Assembly (NCBI GenBank): GCA_036821645.1
Contig: DAISJD010000134.1
Coordinates: 1 to 8,701 of the forward strand
DNA from: DAISJD01 sp036821645
GTDB lineage: Bacteria; Pseudomonadota; Alphaproteobacteria; ATCC43930; CGMCC-115725
Length of the DNA: 8,701 nt
Direction: 5' to 3'
Position 1 is the stretch's first letter. Each line of letters starts with the position of its first letter. The position numbers and the translations under genes are program-made. Below are positions 1-6,770 of the stretch, piece after piece. The notes under the pieces are model-generated. The model had not been told where the DNA came from and ran no database searches. It saw only the letters and a program-made list of their open reading frames with translations.

Positions 1-132
1 GTCTTGGGCGTTGCTATTGCCTTGATTGCAGGCGGGGTTGGACTGCACGGTCTTTGGGGCGACAAGCAGAGTTGCGCCCACGGTACTGGCCATCAAAAGA
101 CTGCTAGCGACCAAAAGACGATTGAGGATCAC
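1..132 (-). CDS. N-terminus of an unrecognised exported protein (partial, cut by left edge)
   Basis: Seen: an open frame runs from a GTG at 132-130 to the window edge, 44 codons with no stop. An AAGG ribosome binding site (143-140) lies 7 bases before the GTG. The N-terminus begins MILNRLLVASSLLMAS, followed by VGATLLVAP. This is a short n-region with one Arg and then about 20 mostly hydrophobic residues, which fits a Sec signal peptide or an N-terminal anchor. After it the chain turns polar (QSNPACNQGNSNAQD) with one Cys. About two thirds of codons end in G or C, in keeping with coding. A competing ATG at 136-134 closes within ten codons. The gene lies 99 bases after the thioredoxin-NHL gene on the same strand, with no clear terminator between them. 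I do not recognise the family. The plus-strand frame over the same bases lacks a comparable ribosome binding site. Function unknown; the coding call is moderate. Confidence 0.5.
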   Translation of the reverse strand, partial: MILNRLLVASSLLMASTVGATLLVAPKTVQSNPACNQGNSNAQD

Positions 133-231
133 GCATTTACCTTAACAAAACGGGTGAGTGAAAGAACCTGGATGCTAAAGATGTGACGAAGAACAACGGT
201 GTTTTGACCTACTGTGCCGCGCCGCCTGGGG

Positions 232-1782
232 TCACCGGGACCATGTGTGATACTGCCCCGTAGAAGGCCGGTATTCTTCGATCCGGTGATTGCCGGTATC
301 CACCAAGAGAACCCGGTCCTGCCCGTCGGCCACGATCCCGGCCGGTTCGCGGGTCGGGATGCAGACGGGATCGACGCAGGTAAAACGCCCGCCATCGAAA
401 TCGCCGACCGTGCCGGTGCCGAGATCGACGGTGCGAATGGTCGAATTATAGGTATCGGCGACGAGAAGCCCCTCGCCGAACGGCGTCACCGCCAGCGGAT
501 GTTGCAGCAGGGCCTCGGCGAGAGGGCCGTTTTTCCAACCAAAGGCAAACAGCCCCTGTCCGATCAGGGTTTTCACGGTTGCTTGGGCGTCCAAGGCAAC
601 TCGGCGGATGGCGGAACTTTCGCTGTCTGCGACGAGGACGCTCTTGCCGTCTGCGGCGAGAGCGACGCCGCTCGGCTGGGCCATCTCGGCGCTGGCCCCC
701 GGTCCTTCGGTCAGGTTTTCCGCCCCCGATCCCGCGAACCGGGCGATGGTCGCGGTTTTCAGATCGTATTGGCCCAATTGATGGGTGCCGGCATTGGCGA
801 AGATCAGACGATCGTCCACCCGGTCGAGGTCCCAGGGCGAGGCGAGATCGGACCCGATCGCCGGTGCGGGGGCGGCACCCAAAATGCCGCCGCGCCGACC
901 GGTCCCGGCCAGCAAGGTCACGGTGCCGGTTGCAAGATCGATCCGGCGCAGGGCGTGATTGTCGGTATCGGCGACGAAAATCGCCTCGGCTGTGGCGGCA
1001 AGCCCTTGGGGATGATTGAATTGGGCCGATGCCGCCGGGCCATCCTTGATCCCCGCCTGACCGGAGCCATACCGCGCAAGTTCATGGCCGTCATCGTCGA
1101 GCAGGACGATTTGATGATGCCCGCCATCGGCCAAGGCCCAACGTTTCGGCGTGCCGGGCACCCGTTTCAGTTTGCCGGGAAACAGATAGTGGCCGTCCGG
1201 GCGTTTTGCTGGGGTCAGGGCCAGTTTTTGCGGTGAAAAGCGGGGATTGTTTTTGGCAACCTGAACCACTTGGGCGACCGCGCCGAAAAATTGATCCTCG
1301 TCCGGTTCGCCTTCGGCCAGAGTCAAGACCCGGCCATCGACGCCGATCAAGACGATGGACGGCCAGGCCTCGATCCCGAATTGATCCCAGATGACATGGT
1401 CTGGATCATGGACGATCGGGTGGCGGATATCGTAGCGGTCGATAGCGTCGGCGACACTGTCGGCATTTTTTTCAGCATCGAACTTGGGCGAATGGACGCC
1501 GATCACCACGACTTCTTGCGGGAAAGTTTCTTCGATCCGACGCAGGATCGGGATGATGTGGATGCAATTGATGCAGCCTTCGGTCCAGAAATCCAGAATC
1601 ACGACCCGCCCGCGCAGGCTGCCGAGGGTGAGCGGTTTCGGCGTATTGAACCAGCGCAGATCCCCCTGACCGAATTCCGGGGCCATGGGCATATCCTGCG
1701 CCATGAGGGTGGGGGACCGGTATAGGCCGAGGGCTATGACCAGAAAGGCAACCCGGAACCATCCTCTCGCCATGCGCATCAT
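232..1782 (-). CDS. Exported thioredoxin-like / NHL-repeat fusion protein (NHLRC2-like), 516 aa
   Basis: Seen: a hydrophobic signal segment at about residues 8-21 (GWFRVAFLVIALGLY), with possible cleavage after LMA (A28). A thioredoxin/TlpA-like domain follows at about 35-165, with active site WTEGCINCIH (C70, C73) and a cis-Pro in EAWPS (P141). Residues about 200-510 hold NHL/beta-propeller repeats: ADTDNHALRRID, ADSESSAIRRV, ADTYNSTIRTVD and VDTGNHRIEEY, plus two weaker ones. An extra Cys pair (C469, C474) sits in the last repeats. Known: NHLRC2-type proteins share this order and a CINC motif; their substrates are poorly defined. Inferred: a periplasmic thiol-disulfide protein with a propeller for protein or ligand binding. 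Start choice: the frame extends to a GTG at 1797, but an AAAAGGA ribosome binding site (1793-1787) lies inside that extension. It sits 4 bases before the ATG at 1782 and 7 before the ATG at 1779, so translation should begin at one of these. The gene is 71 bases downstream of pssA. Confidence 0.88.
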   Translation of the reverse strand: MMRMARGWFRVAFLVIALGLYRSPTLMAQDMPMAPEFGQGDLRWFNTPKPLTLGSLRGRVVILDFWTEGCINCIHIIPILRRIEETFPQEVVVIGVHSPKFDAEKNADSVADAIDRYDIRHPIVHDPDHVIWDQFGIEAWPSIVLIGVDGRVLTLAEGEPDEDQFFGAVAQVVQVAKNNPRFSPQKLALTPAKRPDGHYLFPGKLKRVPGTPKRWALADGGHHQIVLLDDDGHELARYGSGQAGIKDGPAASAQFNHPQGLAATAEAIFVADTDNHALRRIDLATGTVTLLAGTGRRGGILGAAPAPAIGSDLASPWDLDRVDDRLIFANAGTHQLGQYDLKTATIARFAGSGAENLTEGPGASAEMAQPSGVALAADGKSVLVADSESSAIRRVALDAQATVKTLIGQGLFAFGWKNGPLAEALLQHPLAVTPFGEGLLVADTYNSTIRTVDLGTGTVGDFDGGRFTCVDPVCIPTREPAGIVADGQDRVLLVDTGNHRIEEYRPSTGQYHTWSR

Positions 1783-1817
1783 CGGATCCTTTTGCACCGC
1801 ATTACGTTGACGCCTGA

Positions 1818-1846
1818 TCTATAGCACGCCGATCCGGGCGAATGAA
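1818..1846 (-). promoter_or_regulatory. Possible promoter for the thioredoxin-NHL gene
   Basis: In the gap after pssA the minus strand has TTCATT (1846-1841), a 17-base spacer and TATAGA (1823-1818). The TATAGA is preceded by TG plus one base, which makes an extended -10. The -35 matches the consensus at only 3 of 6 positions. Predicted transcription would begin near 1811, about 30 bases before the ribosome binding site and ATG. It could allow this gene to be expressed apart from the upstream operon. This is pattern matching only. Confidence 0.35.
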
Positions 1847-1853
1847 GCGCCGA

Positions 1854-2690
1854 TCAAGCCTGCGGTTTTACGGTCTCGGGGTTGGTCTCGCCTGCCGCGC
1901 GTTGACGGGCGGCGAAGGCTTGTCTGCTGATCGGGATCGAGGCGAGATAAAAAAGGCCCAGGACGAAAAGGGTGGCCCAGGGTTCAGTGAGGGCGAAACC
2001 GGCCAAAATGCCGACGGTCACCATCAGGGGCACGACCTGATGGCCGCGAATGCGCAGGCGCTTGCCCGAAAATGTCGCAACCTGACTGATCATCAAAATC
2101 GCGACGCCGATCGTCGTGATCATGATGAGATAGGGTGAACGGGCGAGATCGAGATCGAAGGCGAACCAGGCGGCAAGCGGCATCAGGGCAAGACCGGCCG
2201 CCGCCGGGGCCGGAACCCCGGTAAAGAACGAGGCGGCATAGGCGGGCGGGACCGGATCGCCCAGTTCGGTATTGAACCGGGCAAGCCTGAGCGCGCTGCA
2301 GACGGCGAAGAGGAGAATCGCCGCCCAGCCGACACTGTGCAGGCTGTTCAAACTCCAAAGATAGAGAATGAGGCCGGGGGCGACGCCGAAACAGATGAAG
2401 TCCGAGAGACTATCCAACTCGGCCCCGAAATGGGAACTGGCCTTCAAAAGCCGCGCTACCCGTCCGTCCAACCCGTCGAGCACGGCGGCCAGCAGGATCG
2501 AGGCCACGGCAAGGTCGAATTTTTCCAACAACGCAAGGCGGATCGCGGTCATGCCGAAGCAGAGCGCTGCCAGCGTCACCATATTCGGGATCATGCGGTG
2601 AACCGCAAAACCTTGCGGGCGTCTGACCCGAAACCGGGCAGAGCGCCGTTTGCGTTCCAAAGGCGGCGGACGGGTGCCAGCCGCACTCAT
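1854..2690 (-). CDS. pssA: CDP-diacylglycerol-serine O-phosphatidyltransferase (phosphatidylserine synthase), 278 aa
   Basis: Makes phosphatidylserine from CDP-diacylglycerol and L-serine, releasing CMP, at the inner membrane. This is the first committed step to phosphatidylethanolamine. Seen: the complete CDP-alcohol phosphatidyltransferase signature, D72 xx D75 G76 xx A79 R80 x8 G89 xxx D93 xxx D97 (begins DGLDGRVARLLKASS), with all four Asp present. It is followed by about five hydrophobic membrane segments and a polar tail. The first 30 residues are unusually rich in Arg, Lys and Pro (KRRSARFRVRR), as expected for a cytosolic membrane-proximal end. Length suits the membrane-embedded type II (Bacillus/alphaproteobacterial) enzyme rather than the E. 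coli peripheral type. Start: the open frame reaches 2792, but that would overlap psd by over 100 bases. The ATG at 2690 forms an ATGA with the psd stop, so translational coupling is the better reading; no strong separate ribosome binding site is visible. Psd, the next enzyme of the pathway, is directly upstream. Confidence 0.95.
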   Translation of the reverse strand: MSAAGTRPPPLERKRRSARFRVRRPQGFAVHRMIPNMVTLAALCFGMTAIRLALLEKFDLAVASILLAAVLDGLDGRVARLLKASSHFGAELDSLSDFICFGVAPGLILYLWSLNSLHSVGWAAILLFAVCSALRLARFNTELGDPVPPAYAASFFTGVPAPAAAGLALMPLAAWFAFDLDLARSPYLIMITTIGVAILMISQVATFSGKRLRIRGHQVVPLMVTVGILAGFALTEPWATLFVLGLFYLASIPISRQAFAARQRAAGETNPETVKPQA

Positions 2691-3379
2691 TGGCGCTGGC
2701 CCGTCGGTAAAGCGTCGGCGGGGGCCAGGGCATCGGCCAGGACCGTTTCCCCGCCAAGGGTGCGTTGGCCGGCGATCACGCGAATCGACCAATGAATGGG
2801 GAGATAGATATCGGTGCGACTGCCGAACCGAATGAGCCCCATCCTTTCGCCGGCCGCAACCGTTTGACCGGCCTTCAGGCTATTGATGATCCGCCGGGCG
2901 ACGAGCCCCGCAATCTGGACTACGCCGTAAGCCTCCCCCGTGGCGGCGGCAACGAAGCGGGTGGACGAGCGTTCGTTCAGAACGGATGCCTTATCGAGGC
3001 TGGCATTCAGAAATTTGCCGGGATGATAATGCACGGCGGCGACGTGGCCCGCCATCGGGGCGCGATTGATATGTACATCGAAAATGCTGAGGAAAATGCT
3101 GATCTTGTGCATCGGCGTATCGCCGAAACCCAACTCGGGCGGGGGGGTGGCTTGGCCGATCGCTAGGATAAGCCCATCGGCAGGCGCAAGCACGAGGCCC
3201 GGTTGTACCGGCGTCGTCCGGGCCGGATCGCGAAAGAAATAAGCGCACCAAAGGGTTGCAACCAATCCGCCCATAAGAAGCGGCGGCCATAAAAATCCAA
3301 GCCCAAGGCTCGCGAGAGCGAACAGGGCGATAAACGGCCAACCGGCACGGTTGATCGGGGCTAGAACATGTTTGATCAC
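2687..3379 (-). CDS. psd: Phosphatidylserine decarboxylase, proenzyme, 230 aa
   Basis: Decarboxylates phosphatidylserine to phosphatidylethanolamine at the inner membrane, using a pyruvoyl group made by self-cleavage. Seen: the cleavage motif is in GLIRFGSRTDIYLP, with the predicted cut between G186 and S187. Ser187 would become the pyruvoyl end of a short alpha chain of about 44 residues. Other conserved stretches are YFFRDP (47-52), LAPADG (64-69), FLSIFDVHINRAP (96-108) and YHPGKFLNA (118-126). Residues 12-49 are hydrophobic and should anchor the protein. At about 230 residues this is the short bacterial type common in alphaproteobacteria and lacks the longer N-terminal region of the E. 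coli enzyme. Start: codon 1 is GTG at 3379, preceded by AAGGAG (3395-3390) with a 10-base spacer; no other suitable start lies upstream in frame. It is 23 bases after the ABC1 kinase and overlaps pssA by 4 bases, so one transcript should carry both steps of the pathway. Confidence 0.95.
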   Translation of the reverse strand: MIKHVLAPINRAGWPFIALFALASLGLGFLWPPLLMGGLVATLWCAYFFRDPARTTPVQPGLVLAPADGLILAIGQATPPPELGFGDTPMHKISIFLSIFDVHINRAPMAGHVAAVHYHPGKFLNASLDKASVLNERSSTRFVAAATGEAYGVVQIAGLVARRIINSLKAGQTVAAGERMGLIRFGSRTDIYLPIHWSIRVIAGQRTLGGETVLADALAPADALPTGQRQ

Positions 3380-3402
3380 CCTGCCAATGCTCCTTATCCT
3401 GG

Positions 3403-4743
3403 TTATTCTGGGGGCGGCAAACCGACCGTTTCCAACAAGGCGGTCTGGCGTTGTTCGAGGGCCGCGACGTCGAAATCCCCAATCAGATCGTGAAAGAGGG
3501 TGTACCAGTTAAATTCCGCCTTTAGGCGTAAAAACACGGACCCGAGGCCGATCGCGGCCCGATCCATAAAGACGAACTCGCGCGGAGGGGCGACGCCGCC
3601 CAACCGTTTCAGTTCTGCATGGACCTTTTCCGCGACTTCGCGCCCATACTGCCCGGTCGGGGTTTCCTGAATCCGGCGGACCCGATCTTCGAGCAAAGGG
3701 GCATAAAGGAAACGGGCCCAGATATTCAAGACATCGATCATCTCACGCGACAGATTGTGAAATCCCCAGCTTTCGTAGGCGTCGACGGCAAGGGCTTCGT
3801 CATCCTGTTGCAATGCCCGATAAAGGGTGATGACGCCGCCCACGAAACTCGGTCGAAAGATCCGAATGCAGCCGAAATCCAACAGATTGACCCCGTTATC
3901 GGGCCTGACGGTGTAATTGCCGAGATGGGGATCGCCATGGATGATGCCATACTCGTAGAACGGCACGTACCAGGCGCGGAACATGGCATGGGCGATGGCG
4001 TTGCGCACCTCTTGGCTTTCCTCGACCGCATCGAGGATCGGGCGTCCGTCGAGCCAAGTCATGGTCAAGAGCCTGCGGGTTGACAAGTCGGGCAGGCATT
4101 CCGGCACGCTGACCCCGCACTCGCCAGACAGCATGCGGCGATAGAGCGCAAGATGCTGCGCTTCGCGGTGATAATCCAATTCTTCGCGCAGACGTGCCGA
4201 GAGTTCGGTATGGATATTGTCGGTTTGGATCGATCGATCGATTCGCCCATAGAGACTGAAGATCAGTTTCAACTGGCTGAGATCGGCTTCGACGGCGGAG
4301 GCCATATCGGGATATTGCAGTTTGCAGGCGAGCGACCGCCCATCCTTATCGGTCGCGCGATGGACTTGGCCGAGGGAGGCGGCGCGGGCGGCCTCGCGCT
4401 CGAAACTGCCGAACCGTCCCTGCCAATCGGGCCCGAGTTCGGTTGCCATGCGCCGCTTGACGAAGGGCCACCCCATGGCCGGGGCGTTGGCTTGAAGCTG
4501 GCTCAGTTCCTGGACATATTCTTGGGGCAAAGCATCGGGGATCGTCGACAGAATTTGCGCCACCTTCATCAACGGACCTTTCAGCCCGCCCAAGGCGGCG
4601 GTCAATTCACTGGCATGATGGCCGCGATCGAGCTCTAAGCCCAAAAATCGTTCACCGGCAAGCCGTGCCGCAAGGCCACCCATGGCCCCGCCGACCTGGG
4701 CATAGCGGCGGACCCTGCCTCTGAGGCTGTTTTCGTCGCTCAT
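3403..4743 (-). CDS. ABC1/AarF (UbiB/COQ8-like) atypical kinase family protein, 446 aa
   Basis: Seen, in order: a signature segment LKGPLMKVAQILSTIPDALP (residues 54-73) with K60-V-A-Q63 where the family has KxGQ; the Ala-rich nucleotide loop AARAASLGQVHRA (118-130); the ATP Lys in ACKLQYP (K141); the acidic helix REELDY (186-191); the catalytic loop HGDPHLGN (269-276, with D271 and N276); and metal-binding DFG (289-291). Known: ABC1/COQ8/UbiB proteins have a protein-kinase-like fold and ATPase activity, and support ubiquinone or other isoprenoid lipid metabolism. The physiological substrate of most bacterial members is unproven. UbiB itself is about 100 residues longer with C-terminal membrane helices, and none are visible here, so I do not call it ubiB. 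The start ATG overlaps the pepF stop (ATGA), implying coupling. The only nearby purine run (GGGTG) is a weak ribosome binding site. Placement before psd and pssA hints at a link to membrane lipids, but this is inference. Confidence 0.9.
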   Translation of the reverse strand: MSDENSLRGRVRRYAQVGGAMGGLAARLAGERFLGLELDRGHHASELTAALGGLKGPLMKVAQILSTIPDALPQEYVQELSQLQANAPAMGWPFVKRRMATELGPDWQGRFGSFEREAARAASLGQVHRATDKDGRSLACKLQYPDMASAVEADLSQLKLIFSLYGRIDRSIQTDNIHTELSARLREELDYHREAQHLALYRRMLSGECGVSVPECLPDLSTRRLLTMTWLDGRPILDAVEESQEVRNAIAHAMFRAWYVPFYEYGIIHGDPHLGNYTVRPDNGVNLLDFGCIRIFRPSFVGGVITLYRALQQDDEALAVDAYESWGFHNLSREMIDVLNIWARFLYAPLLEDRVRRIQETPTGQYGREVAEKVHAELKRLGGVAPPREFVFMDRAAIGLGSVFLRLKAEFNWYTLFHDLIGDFDVAALEQRQTALLETVGLPPPE

Positions 4744-6551
4744 GAGACACCCGTCATGGTTTCGGTTTCCAGTGTGTCGATGAACCGTTCGATCATGCCG
4801 AGCCCCTGCGCCCAGAAACCGGGATCGCGCGCATCGAGCCCGAACGGGGCCAAGAGCGCATCGTGACGCAAGGTTCCGCCTGCGCGCAAGAGGGTGAGAT
4901 AGCGCTCTGCAAACCCGTCGGGTGCCGCCTCATAAGCGGCATAGAGCGAATTGACCAGACAATCGCCGAATGCATAGGCATAAACATAGAAAGGTGAATG
5001 GATGAAATGGGGAATATAGCTCCAATAAATGCCGTATTCTTCGGGCAATTCGAACCCGTCGCCGAGGCTTTCTCGTTGTACCAGAAGCCAGATTTCATTG
5101 AGCCGGGCGACCGAAATATCGCCCTTGCGCCGTTCTTCGTGCACCATGCGTTCAAAATCGACGAAGGCGATCTGGCGAATGACCGTGTTCAACATGCTTT
5201 CGACCTTATCGGCGAGCATGACCCGTTTGCGCACCGGGTCCGTCTCTTGGTCGAGAAGGCTGCGGAAGGTCAGCATTTCCCCGAAGACCGAGGCGGTTTC
5301 CGCCAGGGTCAAGGGCGTGTCGGCTTGAAGATAGCCCTGCGCACCGGCCAGAACCTGATGGACCCCATGACCCAGTTCATGGGCAAGCGTCATGACATCG
5401 TCGAGGCGACCTTGATAATTCAGCAGGATATAGGGGTGGGCACTCGGAACGACGGGGTGCGCGAAGGCACCGGGGGACTTGCCCGGTCGCACCGCCGCAT
5501 CGATCCAGCCTTCCTCGAAAAACCGCGCCCCCACTGCCGCCATATCGGGTGAAAAACGGCGATAGGCGTCGAGCACGATCTCGCGTGCGCCGTTCCAGTC
5601 GATCCGTCGCCCGTCATCTCCCGGCAACGGCGCGTTGCGATCCCAATACTGCATGGGCGCTAAGCCGAGCCACCGGGCCTTCAGCCGATAATAGCGGTGC
5701 GAAAGACGCGGATAGGCCGCCTTGACGGCTGCGATCAAGGCATCGACCACGGAATCTTCGACCAGATTCGACAGATTGCGCGCCGAGATCGGCCGGGCGA
5801 AACCGCGCCAGCGATCTTCGATTTCCTTGTCTTTGGCAAGGGTGTTGGTGATGAGGGCGAACTGACCGTCATGGCGGCGCAAGGTGGTGGCGATGGTCTT
5901 AGCCGCTGCCGCCCGCTTGTCGCGGTCGGGACTTGAAAAATAATCGAAAATTTCCGCCGATGTGTGATCCTTGCCGTCAAGGGGAAACCGCAGGCTGGCC
6001 ATGGTTTCATCGAAGAGACGACACCAAGCCGCCCGGCCGGTCACGAATTTTTCGTGCAGCAGCTTTTCCACGTCATCGCCCAATTGATAGGGCCGGAAGG
6101 CCCGAACATCCCTGAGCCAAGCCCGATAGCGGGCGACGCTCTCATCGGTCAACCACCCGGCGATGAGCGCATCGTCGATCCGATTGAGTTCGAGGGTAAA
6201 AAACAACAGAAAGGTGCCGATATCGTTGATCCGTTCCATGATCGTCTGATAGGCGCCGACGATCGCGGGATCGCTCATATCGCCATTATAGAGCAAGGCG
6301 ATATATGACCCGATCCGGGCCAGCCGTTCCTGGATTTTTTCGTAATCCGCGATCGCCTGTCCGATCTGGGCGGCGCTCTCTTCGGCCAAATGCCCCTGAT
6401 GGCGTTCGGCAAAGGCCTGGGCCGCCGTCTGCGCCCAAAGGAGATCGGCATCGAGTTCGGGTGCCGTAGGCCCCGCATAAAGATCGGCAAGATGCCAACG
6501 GGGCAGGGTCGATTTGTCCGACGGCGGGGCGAGGGTTGGATCTTGCGGCAT
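4740..6551 (-). CDS. pepF: Oligoendopeptidase F, M3 family zinc metallopeptidase, 603 aa
   Basis: A cytosolic zinc metallopeptidase expected to cut short peptides, in peptide turnover or clearing of cleaved signal peptides. Seen: the zinc site HELGH at H391-E392-H395 inside DVMTLAHELGHGVHQ, and the third ligand E418 in ETASVFGEML, 23 residues after H395, as in M3 enzymes. Motifs towards the C-terminus such as IPHFIHSPFYVYAYAFGD are typical of PepF. The length of about 600 residues matches the family. No signal peptide is seen. Start: the frame stays open to 6650, but the ATG at 6551 has an AGGA ribosome binding site 8 bases upstream and opens with MPQDPTLAPPSDKSTLPRWH, after which family-like sequence begins. 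The extra 33 codons are Pro/Arg/His-rich and would begin about 5 bases from the predicted transcription start. It is first in the minus-strand operon and overlaps the ABC1 kinase by 4 bases. Confidence 0.93.
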   Translation of the reverse strand: MPQDPTLAPPSDKSTLPRWHLADLYAGPTAPELDADLLWAQTAAQAFAERHQGHLAEESAAQIGQAIADYEKIQERLARIGSYIALLYNGDMSDPAIVGAYQTIMERINDIGTFLLFFTLELNRIDDALIAGWLTDESVARYRAWLRDVRAFRPYQLGDDVEKLLHEKFVTGRAAWCRLFDETMASLRFPLDGKDHTSAEIFDYFSSPDRDKRAAAAKTIATTLRRHDGQFALITNTLAKDKEIEDRWRGFARPISARNLSNLVEDSVVDALIAAVKAAYPRLSHRYYRLKARWLGLAPMQYWDRNAPLPGDDGRRIDWNGAREIVLDAYRRFSPDMAAVGARFFEEGWIDAAVRPGKSPGAFAHPVVPSAHPYILLNYQGRLDDVMTLAHELGHGVHQVLAGAQGYLQADTPLTLAETASVFGEMLTFRSLLDQETDPVRKRVMLADKVESMLNTVIRQIAFVDFERMVHEERRKGDISVARLNEIWLLVQRESLGDGFELPEEYGIYWSYIPHFIHSPFYVYAYAFGDCLVNSLYAAYEAAPDGFAERYLTLLRAGGTLRHDALLAPFGLDARDPGFWAQGLGMIERFIDTLETETMTGVS

Positions 6552-6661
6552 CTCGGATTTCCTGGTGGACGCGTGGGGGTGAACGGGCAGCCCCAAGGGA
6601 CTTTGCCGGTCACGGCATCTGTGGGGCATCTGGGGGGGCTCGCTTGGCACGGCCGCTTACT

Positions 6662-6690
6662 GATATAGGTCGCCCGAGGTCCTGCGCCAA
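6662..6690 (-). promoter_or_regulatory. Probable promoter of the pepF-ABC1-psd-pssA operon
   Basis: On the minus strand, TTGGCG (6690-6685) and TATATC (6667-6662) are separated by exactly 17 bases. Each box matches the sigma70/RpoD consensus at 4 of 6 positions. Transcription would begin near 6655 and leave a leader of about 100 bases before the pepF ATG at 6551. It is the best match I found in the divergent gap. No experimental support is available. Confidence 0.5.
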
Positions 6691-6703
6691 GCCTTTGTGC
6701 GCC

Positions 6704-6731
6704 TTGGTCTTCACGGGCAGGTGTGTATAGA
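6704..6731 (+). promoter_or_regulatory. Possible promoter of the acyl-CoA synthetase gene
   Basis: TTGGTC (6704-6709), a 16-base spacer and TATAGA (6726-6731), overlapping TAGAAT at 6728-6733. Transcription would begin near 6738, about 33 bases before the start codon. The -35 is weak, but the -10 lies in a locally AT-rich stretch of an otherwise GC-rich gap. It sits about 15 bases from the -35 box of the divergent pepF promoter, so a regulator bound between them could act on both. Confidence 0.35.
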
Positions 6732-6770
6732 ATGGAATTCGATCCGCGCCATGTGGGAAAGTGACCGGCT

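Noticed and set aside
4..186. Plus-strand 60-codon frame starting at a TTG, with a hydrophobic N-terminus
   Set aside because: It has no ribosome binding site. Its hydrophobicity mirrors the opposite-strand signal peptide, which has a better start and ribosome binding site.
133..231. Search for an intrinsic terminator or promoter between the thioredoxin-NHL gene and the left-edge gene
   Set aside because: I found no stem followed by a T-run on the minus strand. TTGTTC and TAGCAT occur but only 13 bases apart, too close for a promoter.
162..263. Plus-strand stretch reading DAKDVTKNNGVLTYCAAPPG, which looks protein-like and might be a frameshifted remnant
   Set aside because: It has no start codon, follows a stop at 159, and runs into the C-terminus of the thioredoxin-NHL gene on the other strand. 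There is no independent support for coding.
214..1236. A 340-codon plus-strand open frame opposite the thioredoxin-NHL gene
   Set aside because: It is antisense to a gene with clear domains, has no recognisable motifs, and its length follows from GC-rich codon use on the other strand.
2691..2792. N-terminal extension of PssA to the outermost start at 2792
   Set aside because: It would lie wholly inside the psd C-terminus in another frame. The ATGA overlap at 2687-2690 gives a better start, and the extension is low-complexity Arg/Pro sequence.
6552..6650. N-terminal extension of PepF to 6650
   Set aside because: The predicted transcription start is about 5 bases upstream of it, the residues do not look family-like, and the ATG at 6551 has its own AGGA site.
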